Assembly (NCBI GenBank): GCA_031216915.1
Contig: CM062294.1
Coordinates: 387,119,217 to 387,183,216 of the forward strand
Source: Pictodentalium vernedei
Lineage: Eukaryota > Mollusca > Scaphopoda > Dentaliida > Dentaliidae
DNA: 64,000 nt
Direction of reading: 5' to 3'
In this document: piece by piece, positions 22,403-33,629 of the stretch
Layout: every line of letters starts with the position of its first letter
How positions within the stretch are numbered: the stretch's first letter is position 1
Notes under the pieces: model-generated
Databases searched by the model: none
What the model was told of the DNA's origin: nothing
What the model saw: the letters and a program-made list of their open reading frames with translations, nothing else
Made by a program: the position numbers and the translations under genes

Positions 22403-23881
22403 CTGAAAATATTACTCATGTTTAAAATATTGTTTTATTGCCAAGATTTATTGTAGAAAAGGATCAATATGTTTGTGTAAACACAAGTTCCCATGCTTAT
22501 TAATCTCTGTGACAAGTTTTAAAAAAACTGACTGGAAAATGCAAGAATAAAAGCTTGGACAACCATGAACAACAAATTCTAAGTCAAAAAGGGTCAAAAA
22601 GGGTAATGACTGCCAAAATGAGTCTGAACGATATCAAAATTGCAGGTGCACAGGCATATGTTTGGTGATGCAAACTGCAGCCAGGATACTTTTTTGACTT
22701 GTTACAGATACTTTACTCCAACAAAAACAATTATTCATCCATGCATAAAATATATTTCTAGATCGTAAATGATATAGAAGATATTTTGCTGTGTAGTGTT
22801 ACCCAACGTTGGTTTGAAAATCAGATCGTAATATAAGAATGAAAAATATTTATATCCATAAACATTTTATTTATTATACCTTTGTAAGCCCCTACTGATG
22901 TGATGAACATTGCATTGAATGGTGGAAATATTACTGCCTTCCCCAGTATGTGGCTCATAAATAGAACCAACAAATGAATCAGTCGATAAAGTGTAGGGAA
23001 TTCCATGCAAAAATGATGTTACAAAGCAACCCAGCCTTTCTATTGGTTAAGAACCCTGATTCTGAGCATGTACACATGCTCTCTTCAGAAATTCTCATCC
23101 TCCAATTCATCATGTGTAAATCAATACACGCGACTTAAAAATCATGAATTTGTTTGATAAATATGAACACATCAAACATTAACCCATAAAAAACAAGCTG
23201 TTCAACATCCTGATTTAACCATTCCCTTAAGGGCCTAATTCCGACTTTGATAACTTTTAATGCAAAAGAACAGGTGCCCCAGCATGCACTGTTTGGATCA
23301 ACTCAAAACTTTTCTAACTTTTCTAAGTACTTTGTCAGTTGTTTCTAGGCAAGTCTTGCTGCCTCTGTAAGCAGAAGGGTTAGTTCATCATATAAATTTC
23401 AGAAATTAATTATCATACAGAATTACTAGTGGTAGTGCTAAGGTTAAACAGTTATTTTATAATGTCCTGCCTGGATGAGCAATGATTAGCCAGTATTCAG
23501 TATGTCGCTTGAGAAGTCCGGGCTGTGTGGAGTATTCAGAAAGTGAAGTGAAAATATTTATTACTCTTTGAGTGGTCTCCCTGAAGGTAGGAACGAGTTT
23601 TTCTTCACTCTGGAGCATTTACTCTCCGAGTTGGCTGATATGTAATATTTGGAAATTAATTAAGATCTTAACTCTTATCTGCCAGTCACCACGTATTTTG
23701 TTCGACGAACTGTGAAAGAATTGAGAAGGATTTTATCTGCCCTTATTTCTTTGCATTCAGTGTGTCTTCAGAAACTCTATCTGAGTTGTTATTGATTGAA
23801 AAATAACTATTCACCTAGTGCATATTTCACAAACTTGAAATACTCCCAATATTGAGTGGGATTAACTTACCTAAGAGGGCA
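22403..23881. other. Intronic or upstream sequence of ZC3H15, no exon found
   Basis: AT-rich unique sequence. No minus-strand exon starting with a Met-Pro-Pro-Lys-Lys-like leader was found here. Confidence 0.5.
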
Positions 23882-24070
23882 TTAACCCTTTACCTAACTT
23901 GAAAAGCAGACGACACCTGCAAAAAAATTTTTTTTCATTTTTTGTAATAAAAACATGGGTTTTGACCCCTCATTGGAACGAGCTCAACGAGAAAAAATAA
24001 TGAAAATTAATTGGCGATTTTTTAGAATAGCGCTGGCCAGTTTTGGCCATTACGTTGGGTCAAGGGTTAA
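23882..24070 (+). mobile_element. Intact 189-bp TTAA MITE
   Basis: TTAACCCTTTACCTAAC at the left and the inverse of TTAACCCTTGACCCAAC at the right, so 15 of 17 positions match and TTAA stands at both ends. The interior shows ACCCCTCATTGGAACGAGCTC, the left half of the palindrome at 5155-5222. This copy defines the family borders used for the two interrupted copies. Confidence 0.8.
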
Positions 24071-24120
24071 CCTAAAACCACAGTAAAGCTGATGGCTCCC
24101 CTGATACTAGCTCTATCAGA

Positions 24121-24765
24121 TGGAGATGGGCGGTATTAATATTTTGGGTTCGGTATCAGTTTCACTAGTCTTAGAGGGGTATATCACAGTATCGGTTCAG
24201 TTTTCAGTATCTGCCTTAATATATTTGCTGATAGTACCAAAGGGGAATTCACACCAGCAAAATGTAGAATAAATTCTTGTATCATTCCACTACGGTGCCA
24301 GTCTAGCACCCACAAATGCCACTACCAATGAGCACAACATGCCATTCTTTTGCCAACATAAATTATATCTACAGCAATTTTGTGACCTGTTCCAAACACA
24401 CCTTAACCCTTAAAGGCCCATTTCAGGCTCTCGCGATCACAGAACACATGCCATCAACATGCCATCATTAGGAGGTCCTGCTAACAATAGATAAGTCACC
24501 TGAGCAGTGATTGTCCAGTTGCTTAGAAATCACTGCTAAGCAACTGGACGTGTACAGGTTGTAGTATAGTGGAAACTCAGAACAATTTCCCGGGCCTGTT
24601 AACTGAAAAGAAAATCAGTCAACAAGGCCTTATAAGTAGCAAATGTAAGAAAATCTGAAAATTCTGACATTTTCAGTGGTCAATGATGGGTTCGGTTCAG
24701 TTTTTCGGCATGTCCATGATATTGGTATCAGTTACGATTTTTGGTAGGTATATTGCCCATCTCTA
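24121..24765. mobile_element. hAT-type MITE, 645 bp, perfect 8-bp target duplication
   Basis: CTATCAGA flanks both sides (24113-24120 and 24766-24773). Ends are TGGAGATGGGCGGTAT and the inverse of TAGAGATGGGCAATAT, with GGTATCAGT further in on both sides. Inside, GTCCAGTTGCTTAG and its exact inverse form a hairpin at 24513-24549 with a 9-base loop. No transposase frame. Confidence 0.85.
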
Positions 24766-25300
24766 CTATCAGATTAAATATTTAAATGGGCTGGAGGGCG
24801 AGGCCATAAGATAGGTCTTTGCCTTGATACAATACATAGGATTATGCTTATTTTGATGAAAAAAGTAATAATCAGCTTGGGTTTCATCTGTATAAATATT
24901 GGCATTATTTTTAGTTAAAAAATTTAGTAAACCAGTACACTCAACTTCTACAAGCACTTAACTGATAATGCCAAATTACTCTGTTCACATGTCTTGGCCT
25001 TGTTACAATTCACAGAATAGTGGCTAGAGGCACTCTACCATAAATTATAACTAGATGGTGTCATTTGTGTGCAAGCACACTATAGTATATGCCCGTATTT
25101 GCATTCTTGATTATTGGTTAATGCTTGATACAGACAGAAATGAAAAGGTATTATATAAAATTTTAAACCTTTATACACATCCACAAACCCTACCTGAACA
25201 TATGAACACACCTTCAATGTTTTGAATTAACCCCCTAGTTCACATTGTGATAATGCACAAAATCAGCTGAGATGGAGGGCTCTTTCTTAGTTCGACCGAT
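24766..25300. other. Unique spacer
   Basis: No gene or repeat recognised. Confidence 0.5.
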
Positions 25301-26390
25301 TTGCCATGGGGACTGATTTTATTAGTAAATATACTTTCGAAAGACATTTAGGAAGTACATAAATCCCACAAACTCGCTTTGTCTTTTGAAAAAGATCAAA
25401 CTGACATTACCCAAGCGGGTGTAGCTGTAGCCCCCTCTCCCTCACAAACTGCCTCTGATTGTCACACTGATAGACACCAAAGCAAAATCTGAATTGACAC
25501 TAATTTTCATCAATACCATCCTTCTGGAAAATTTAAAATCATGTTTAAAGCATCCCCACACATGCAAAACCTAACTGATGATTTCTGTAATTTTGCGAGT
25601 TCGATTTGCACTCGCAGTTTTATTTGCGAGTGCAGTTTTTACACCCGTAAAATTCAATGTCACGAAGGACTGCTTTAGCGGGCGTTCCTTAGGCCATTCT
25701 CGCTAATTTCTTGGGTATTAATATGCAATACATACCCAAGTCATCACATGACATGCTGGCCTGCTAATGGTATCTCCTTTCCATTAGTGCCCAGTGACTC
25801 AACATCTTCACCGGACAAAATTATGTCTTTTTCGATTCGGTTTGCCATGGGGACTGATTTTATTAGTAAATATACTTTCGAAAGACATTTAGGAAGTACA
25901 TAAATCCCAAAAGCATGCTTTGTCTTTTGAAAAAAGATCAAACTGACATTACACAAGTGGGTGTAGCCCCCTCTCCCTCACCAATTGCCTCTGATTGTCA
26001 CACTGATGGACGCCTGGATAATGTAAATCAAGCAAGCCAAAGCAAAATCTGAAGTGACACTAATTTTCATCAATACCATCCTTCCGGAAAATTTAAAATC
26101 TTGTTTAAAGCATCCCCACACATGCAAAACCTAATTGATGATTTCTGTAATTTTGCAAGTTCGATTTGCACTCGCAGTTTTATTTACAAGTGCAGTTTTT
26201 ACACCTGTAAAATTAACTTTCACAAAGGACTGCTTTAGCAGGCATTCCTTAGGCCATTATCAGTAATTTCTTGGGTATTAATACGCAATACATACCCAAG
26301 TCATCACATGACATGCTGGCCTGCTAATGGTATCTCCTTTCCATTAGTGCCCAGTGACTCAACATGTTACGGGACTAACTTATGTCTGTT
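25301..26390 (+). repeat. 541-bp unit present twice in tandem
   Basis: TTGCCATGGGGACTGATTTT begins at 25301 and again at 25842, and similarity of over 90% by eye runs through the unit. Each unit has CTTGGGTAT...ATACCCAAG and TTTGCACTCGCAGTTTTATTT. The second copy has a 25-bp insertion near 26010-26035. Frames within it are not conserved between the copies, so it is probably non-coding. Confidence 0.85.
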
Positions 26391-28144
26391 TCGATTCCGC
26401 TTTTCAAGTTCGGATACTGCACAAGAAAAGCAAAGATCACAGCAGTTGCTTCAGTTATTTCTTACTTGGTTTTTAAAAAACTTTAAAAAGTAAATGCTGA
26501 CATCTCATGAATATGCACAGTTCAAACTTTTAACTTAATTGTTCATTTTCTATTCACATTTAAATGTTCGTATATTTCTTCATAAAAGGACAACTATGTT
26601 CAACAGTTGAATAATTCTCGGATTGATTAAACTATTGACTTCAATTATTTTGAGGTTACTTGAATATTCTTTCCTAGTATTAGTGGTAATAATAGAAATA
26701 GCATGACTTTCTCGGGCATTATGGTTCTATTAGAGGCTGGCCAGAAGTTGTTCTCCGGAAATATTATTTCATTATCAGTGTTGGTAAGAAAATGGCAGTA
26801 GAATTCCTGGAACCACTGGAGCCTTCTGTCAACTCTGTGAGTTGATTGCATATAATTTACGTGTTCTATACATCACAAACTTCATTTTGATGTATAATTT
26901 GTGTATATTTAATTTGAATTTATGGAATATCAGAGGTGGGAATTTCAAACAAAGTACACAAATTTCCCTTAAGGTTATGCGTCCAGTTTTCGATAGCATC
27001 CAGTTTTCGGCAATGCGCACACTCACGACATTTTACATCACGCCACATTGCTACGAACAACATGAACCAGAACACTTGTGAAAAAAAGAAGGAAATATGA
27101 AAGCAACAGTAAGTGTCTAAACTGTAAGCAGAAGAATGTTAATTTTTACAGATAATATCCCATTTTGGCATACAAAGTAACTATTTTTGAAAAGGGAACA
27201 GTGGGTATCGAAATTCTGAAGTCAGGTAGTTCGTCTGTCAAAATTCAGACGTCACATGTAAATTGCAATGTCAAAACATCAGGTGATTATGATTGACAAC
27301 TTACAGAACTACCCCATTCCAATTTTTTTTTTCTACAGAAGGCCACATAGGTAATGATTTTTCGGGGATCCTATGTAGTTGTATTTGAATTGACTAAGTT
27401 TGCTTTGTTCAAGACAATATTTCATTACTTCATATTTACTGATAAAAGCTACTGAGAATGTAAATTATTTAAAATTTTTTTTTTTTTCATTCTCTCCATC
27501 TTCCTCTCCTCTCCTTCTAATTTTGACTTTGCTCAGTATAAAAGTAGGCTACAATGATTACCACATTTCAAGTTGGTGGCATCTCTGGCCCATATCAATG
27601 GTTTAGGCATAGAGGTGGGTGACGGTGACTGAACTTGTCCCCAATTTTTCTCTAAAATATTTCAGTCTTGTATACATGCTTGCATGAAATCTCTAAAAAT
27701 TCCTGTACTGTCATCTGGTATTTGTTGCGTCACAGTACTATACTCGTGTCTTCATTGTCTGGGTACTTCGGGCGTAAAAATTACTCTGGGGGCATCTATT
27801 GTCATTACTGTTATTTCTTTTTTTCATGTGAAAGTCCTTGGAGATTCACCTTAAACTCAAGACTAGGTGAAATGAAGTAATGAAATATACGCACTCCCAC
27901 CAAACCCCCCCACCCCCTCCCGACATACTCCACCACACACAAACACACTCTTAATTCATCTTGGCTACATCCATGGTCCACATATGACTGAAGATCACCA
28001 CAAAGTGAATAATCATGCATTTCTTTTTTCTGTTTCTCTGCCTTATCCTTCTCAGCTTTCCTTCTCTAGTGTTCATTAGAACTCTTCGCCCAGTTTCTTC
28101 CGCTTCTATATCTAATTTTAATTTTCCATTTTCAGACAAACATA
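26391..28144. other. Unique sequence upstream of the pogo fragment
   Basis: Contains a poly-T (27474-27487) and CA-rich low-complexity sequence (27895-27950). A minus-strand frame near 26930-27045 has CRECAHCRK but no domain I can complete. No gene is called. Confidence 0.45.
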
Positions 28145-28293
28145 ATGCAAAAGAAGGAGCCAGCCAAAAAATACTGATTCTATGATAGAAAAACAGTAAA
28201 ACAGGCATTCAATGAGGTCATCAAAAAGAAAATGATTTGGTGTTCCTCTTGCAATGCTCTGGGCCAGGGTTGATGGCCGCATTAGAAACAACT
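28145..28293 (+). pseudogene. pogo/Tigger-like transposase, N-terminal piece 1
   Basis: From ATG at 28145 the frame reads MQKKEPAKKY, a stop, then YDRKTVKQAFNEVIKKKM. A +1 shift then gives VDGRIRNN just before element J starts. This resembles the first helix-turn-helix of pogo/jerky-type transposases (KALxAV...MSxxxAAxxFGVPxxTLxGRIRN). The reading continues at 31867 after element J. TTTTCAG just before the start could be an acceptor. The piece is inactive: one stop and one frameshift. Confidence 0.55.
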
Positions 28294-31200
28294 AGAGGGG
28301 GTATCAGTACCCCATGGATCACCAACAGGTGGCCAATGTAAAGGGGTGGCTGGAGTAAAAAAAAAAGTTCAAAACCTGCACACAAAAGTCCAAAATTAAA
28401 GAAAAAAAGCAGCTAAAGGGTTAAATAATATAATAATAATAACCCCTAAGAAGCATGCTAACATAAAATAGGAAGCAATATGCTACAAGGTAAGTCTCCA
28501 CTTTGAAGAAAAAAAAGACAAACCTCAAAACCTGCACATAAAAGTAAAAAAAAAAGTATCACATTCGTTCAATGGGTTAAAATTGAGAAAAATACCCTGA
28601 TAATGTCACAGTAACCACCATGGCAATATGCCAGTAAGGTGAAACCCTACATGAAAAATATCCACTTGGAAGAAAAGAAAGAAAAGCCTCAAAACCTGCA
28701 CATAAAAGTCAAAAAAGTATCACATTTGTTTCAAAGGGTTAAAATTTAGAAAAATACCCTGAAAATGTTACAATAACCACCATGGCAATATGCCAGTGAG
28801 GTAAAACTCCACTTAAAAAAAAATATCAAAACCTGCACACAAAAGTACAAAACCTGCACACAAAAGTCCAAAATTAAAGTAAATAAGCAGCTAAAGGGTT
28901 AAATAATATAAAAATAGCCCAAGAAGCATCCTAACATAAAATAGGAACCATGGCAATATGCTACAAGGTAAGTCACTATTTGGAAGAAAAGAAAGACAAA
29001 CCTCAAAACCTGCACATAAAAGTAAAAAAAAGTATCACATTTGTTTCAAGAGGTTAAAATTGAGAAAAAAATACCCTGTCACAGTAACCACAATGGTAAT
29101 ATGCCAGTAAGATGAAACTCTACTTGAAAAATATCCACTTGGAAGAAAAGAAAGACAAACCTCAAAACCTGCACATAAAAGTCAAAAAAGTATCACATTT
29201 GTTTCAAAGGGTTAAAATTTAGAAAAATACCCTGAAAATGTTACAGTAACCACCATGACAATATGCCAGTGAGGTAAAACTCCACTTAAAAAAAATATCA
29301 AAACCTGCACACAAAAGTACAAAACCTGCACACAAAAGTCCAAAATTAAAGTAAATAAGCAGCTAAAGGGTTAAATAATACAAGAGGCCCCAAGGGGGCT
29401 GAGGGAGCTCACCTGACATGGTAGCCTAAATATCAACCCAGAGAATTGATTTCAACAAGTTGCATCTGCTCCTCCTTAGAAAAGCTTATACCAAATATCC
29501 AAAGATTCTGACCAGTGGATCTAAAAAAAAAAAGAAGATTTTTAAAGAATATTCCTCATATTGGACTAAGTTATAATTCGGGATCCCACAGGGACTTGGC
29601 TTTAACAAACTTGAACCTCACCCCCCTAAGGATGCTGCACACCAAATATCAAAACATTCCGACTGCTGGATCTAAAGAAGAAGATTTTTAAAGAAAATTC
29701 CTCATTTTGAACTAAGTTATAATTCAAGCTCCTATAGTGAGTCCAAATATGGACCTAGAGACTTGGCTTGAACGAACTTGAATCTCACCCCCTTAAGCAT
29801 GGTGCATACCCAATGTCAAAAGATTCTGCCTGCTGGATCTTGAGAAGAAGATTTTCAAAGAAATTTGCCTGAAATGCACTAAGTTCGAATTCAAGCTTCT
29901 ATAGTGAGCCCAAATATGAACCTAGGGAGCCGATTTGAACAAACTTGAATCACATCCCCTCCACAATGTTGCACACCAAATATCAAAAGATTCTGCCTGC
30001 TGAATCTGGAGAAGAAGATTTTTTAAGAAATTTGCCTGAAATGCACTAGGTCCGAATTCGAGCTTCTATAGTGAGCCCAAATATGAATCCAGGGGGCCAT
30101 TTTGAACAAACTTGAATCAGATCCACCCCTCAATGTTGCTTACCAAATATCAAAAGATTTTGCCTGCTGGATCTGGAGAAGAAGATTTTTTAAGAAATTT
30201 GCCTGAAATGCACTATGTTCGAATTCGGGCTTCTATAGTGAGCCAAATATGAATCCAGGGGGCCGATTTGAACAAATTTGAATCAGATCCACCCCACAAT
30301 GTTGCAAACCAAATATCAAAAGATTCTGCCTGCTGGATCTGGAGAAGAAGATTTTTTAAGAAATTTGCCTGAAATGCACTAAGTTCGAATTCGAGCTTCT
30401 ATACTGAGCCCAAATATAAACCCAGGGGGCCGATTTGAACAAACTTGAATCAGATCGACCCCACAATATTGCATGCCGAATATCAAAAGATTCTGCCTGC
30501 TGGATCTGGAGAAGAAGATTTTTTAAGAAATTTGCCTGAAATGCACTAAGTTCGAATTCGGGCTTCTATAGTGAGCCCAAATATGAACCCAGGGGGCCGA
30601 TTTGAACAAACTTGAATCAGATCCACCCTACAATGTTGCATACCAAATACCAAATGCCTGCTGGATCTGGAGAAGAAGATTTTTTAATCTTTTTCCCATT
30701 GCCTACAGTGTTAAAAAGTGCTGACTCAGCACTTTTTCAAAATCCTGAAAAAAGTACCTTGTGATCAAACCAATAGGGATTTTTTTTAAACCATTCTATT
30801 CTACTGGATAAAAGAAAGCTTTATACAAAATAAGAATTCTCTGTGCCGTGTAGTTTTGGAGATATGGCAGTTTTAAGGTTTTTCCTATTTTTAGCTCCCG
30901 AGGTTCCCAAGGGGCAATGAGAAAAAATTTTTTTGTATCAATCAACTACTTATGACCCATTATCATCTCATGTCAAATTTGGTTCAAATCGACCTGACGG
31001 TTCTGAAAATAGAAATTTTAGGCGTGGCCAAAATTTTTGCCCCTCCCGTAACGAAGGCAAATAATGCCCGGCAAACTTCTCTTGAACAAATTTGAGTCTA
31101 CATCTCAAAAGGAAGCTGCATACCAAATATCAAGTCTCTGCTATTGCTGGTTCTTGAGAAGAAGATTTTTTAAGAATTGGAGCATTTTTGCCCCATCCCT

Positions 31201-31866
31201 CTGCTCAATATGAGCATGAGCTGAAACCTAATTTGACAAAAAATCAAAATGCCCTTATATAACCCCTACTCACATGAAATTTCATTAATATGCGGCCAGT
31301 GGTTTGGGAGAAAAAGGCCCAAACACCACCTTCACGACGGACACCGGACGACGGACGAAAAGTGATCAGAATAGCTCACCCTGACTTTCAGTCAGGTGAG
31401 CTAATAATAATAGTCCGAAGATGCATCCTAACATAAAATAGTAACCATGGCAATATGCTACATGTACACCTGTACATAAAAGTCCAAAATTGAAGTAATT
31501 CAGCGGGAAAAGGGTTAAATAATACAAACTTAGCCCTAAGATGCATGTTTACATACAGTAGAAAGCATGGCCATATGCTGCAAGGTAACTCTCCACTTGG
31601 GAGAAAGGAAAAAAACAACATCAAAACCTGCACGCAAACATCAAAATAAGTCTAAAATTTGATTCAAAGGGTTAAAATTAAGACAAAATACCCTGGAAAA
31701 GAGTTAAATGTTATAGTGAACCACCATAGCAATATGCAGAAACTAAAAAAAATTTTAAAAAGCCAAAAAATCAAAACCTGTACACAAAAGTTCAAAATAT
31801 TTGAGAGCCGACGCCGACATGAGGGCTATGCCATAAGCTCATACAACTAACGTTGGTGAGCCAATA
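28294..31866 (+). mobile_element. Family J element, interrupted by family F copy 3
   Basis: Units of about 160 bp carry AAAACCTGCACATAAAAGT, AAGGGTTAAAAT and CAATATGCCAGT. They run 28350-29380 and resume at 31405-31800. The left end is GAGGGGGTATCAGTACCCC. The right end has GCCGACGCCGACATGAGG and then AGCTCA...GTTGGTGAGCC. The element sits inside the pogo-like gene. Confidence 0.75.
29381..31404 (+). mobile_element. Family F element, copy 3, nested in family J
   Basis: Starts CAAGAGGCCCCAAGGGGG and has about nine units with CAAATATCAAAAGATTCTGC. It then has a longer unique tail (30690-31340), a GACGGACACCGGACGACGG tract and the hairpin CTCACC/CTGACT-TTC-AGTCAG-GTGAG followed by CTAA at 31401-31404. 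Family J sequence continues on both sides, with AATAATA-like flanks. Confidence 0.85.
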
Positions 31867-32006
31867 AAATCAGGTTCCCACTCTTGGCTGACTAAAGAGG
31901 AAGAGGAAAAGCTTTGCAAACACATTGTTGAAATGGAAGAAATTGGATAAGGATATACCAGTCAGTCATTAAGAATTAAAGCCGCTGAATTGTCAAACAC
32001 CATCGG
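31867..32006 (+). pseudogene. pogo/Tigger-like transposase, N-terminal piece 2
   Basis: The frame reads SGSHSWLTKEEEEKLCKHIV, MEEIG, a stop, then GYTSQSLRIKAAELSNTIG. This is the second, CENP-B-like helix-turn-helix region of pogo transposases (xLTxEEExxLxxxIxxMxxxG). It follows on from the GRIRNN of piece 1 across element J and ends where a hAT-like end begins. One in-frame stop. Confidence 0.7.
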
Positions 32007-32007
32007 T

Positions 32008-32090
32008 TGTGCTGAAATGGTCGGCCAATTTTTCAATCTGGATAGCCGTCGACCTGAACCGGATATCAACCGGTTAACTATTATTTCTAA
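32008..32090 (+). mobile_element. Fragment of a hAT-like end
   Basis: TGTGCTGAAATGGTCGGCC followed by CCGGATATCAACC matches the left end of the hAT element at 60950 (AGTGCTGAAATGGTTGGCC). The opposite end was not found. Confidence 0.55.
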
Positions 32091-32149
32091 CCACTAAACT
32101 CAAAACAATATAATACCCAATGTATTCACGTTGAAACGATAGGAAGTAT

Positions 32150-32553
32150 AAATTTTATAGTAAATTTCCTTTCTTATTATACCTACCGAAATTGTTTACA
32201 ACAGGCTTGCACTACAGTGGAAGAACCTAACTCGGATAAAATACTCTTTATTTTAATCTTTCCCAAGATTTGGGAAAGAAAAGTGGTGTAAAAACACCAC
32301 GAAAAACTAAGCCAAAACTGGGTCAAGCACCATCGGCGCACACCCAGTATGGGACGCTCTTCCATAGTACAAATCCACGACTTCTGTAAAACAGTGCGCA
32401 ATGCGTCAATTCGTCATTCTTTTGATTCCGAACAACACTGGAGTTATGTGATCAGCGGGGAGGAAGGATTTTTACCCGAATAAGAAGACGGGAGGGCCTC
32501 CATGTAAACAATTTCGGTAGGTATAATTAGAAAGGAAATTTACTATAAAATTT
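32150..32553. mobile_element. 404-bp element with 51-bp near-perfect inverted ends
   Basis: Bases 32150-32200 and 32503-32553 are reverse complements with one mismatch. The interior 32201-32427 is about 95% identical, by eye and in inverse, to 39603-39827 at the far end of the DIRS element. Both copies therefore also translate to a similar 72-residue frame, which I do not regard as a gene. Confidence 0.75.
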
Positions 32554-32749
32554 AAATTTCTTATCAACCTACCTTACAATTGTTTACAACAGGCTGAATA
32601 GACAAAAGGCTGGAGGGAATCACATAACCAACCCACACATAACTCAATAGCACTGGGACCATGGACAGAGGAAGAGATCCCTAGGCCTATCAAACCATAG
32701 CATCACAAACATTAGAAAAGACAATGAAAGATGAGGCGTATGGTGAAGT

Positions 32750-33443
32750 GCGACGCACAGACAGAAAGGGCAGTAACAGCACAAAGCTGGAACTAACCCT
32801 GAAAAAAGCTGAAAGGCTGGGATAGACAACAGCCTGAGCCGAAGAAAGAGGGCCCGAAGGACCAAGGTCCTCTATCGGCTCCTGCAACTGTCGCAGATAA
32901 AAGGAGAATGTAGCATTTCTCCAGAAGGCTGCCAGAATAACATCCGTCATCCGACAACATGACAGAGTTATTAAAAGAGGAAGACAATGCACGCACCTCG
33001 TGGCAGAAAAAACAATTGGTAATACAATCACCAGTAGCTAGACGAGTGGAAGCTGCACGAATAGCAAGACAAATCCATCAAGAAATGGATGCAGTAGAGA
33101 TCTGGCATGTGAGAGAACACATATTCATCCAGGATAAAGGCGTGAATGCCCCCACCCCCAAGCAGAGCAGCGCCCAAGAAAGTGACTATCTTGGAGGAAA
33201 CTGCAAAGTCCTAGGCCTTTTCAAGGAAAAGAGCTGAACAAGTTTGGAGAGGCATGGATGAGTGTCGAAACAATGTGGTATCACATATGAAAAAATGTCT
33301 CCAAAGCATGGACATGTACCCATAGCTGGAGACCCCCAGAAACAAACATATACCAGAAACTCCGCAAGCGGTGTGATCGAAGGAGTGACAGAAGCAACAG
33401 AGTGATCGCACACCATCGACAGAAGAACCTTCCACTTAGCCAC
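32750..33443 (-). pseudogene. DIRS tyrosine recombinase, internally deleted
   Basis: The N-terminal core-binding part reads KWKVLLSMVCDHSVASV ... SITPLAEFLVYV ... LFSLKRPRTLQF (33443 to about 33186). After a gap of only about 150 bases comes HEVRALSSS, whose H-x-x-R codons are at 32991-33002. In a shifted frame follows MTDVILAAFWRNATFSFYLR, with the presumed nucleophile Tyr codon at 32897-32899. These are box II and the catalytic tyrosine of YR retroelement recombinases. The segment that should hold the box I arginine, about 100 residues, is missing, so it is inactive. It lies at the 3' end of the element as expected. Confidence 0.75.
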
Positions 33444-33629
33444 AGAGGCTAAACCAGTGGAGTGAGTGCCTCCTTGAAGAAGAAAAGCAACTCCACTGCG
33501 TGTCTCGAAAAACCCCTACGGAGGAGACAGGACCCGATAAAAGACATGTGCGAAGGCACAATGAAGTCGGGTCATCGTAAAACCTCCTCGGGCAACTTTG
33601 GCAAAGAAAGTCGCGAGGTAGAGGGAGAC

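Noticed and set aside
25301-26390. CRISPR-like or satellite array
   Set aside because: Only two long units without short conserved repeats or spacers, in an animal genome.
26930-27045. Minus-strand CRECAHCRK as a CXXC zinc finger exon
   Set aside because: Cys spacing does not continue as in CXXC domains and no convincing splice pair was found.
27811-28208. Minus-strand lysine-rich frame (KAEKDKAEKQKKE) as a possible first exon of ZC3H15
   Set aside because: It lacks the Met-Pro-Pro-Lys-Lys start and a donor site, and overlaps a plus-strand pogo transposase fragment that explains part of the sequence.
32183-32401. 72-residue frame, and its near twin at 39633-39851
   Set aside because: They are the two inverse copies of DIRS terminal sequence. 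Conservation is explained by the DNA repeat.
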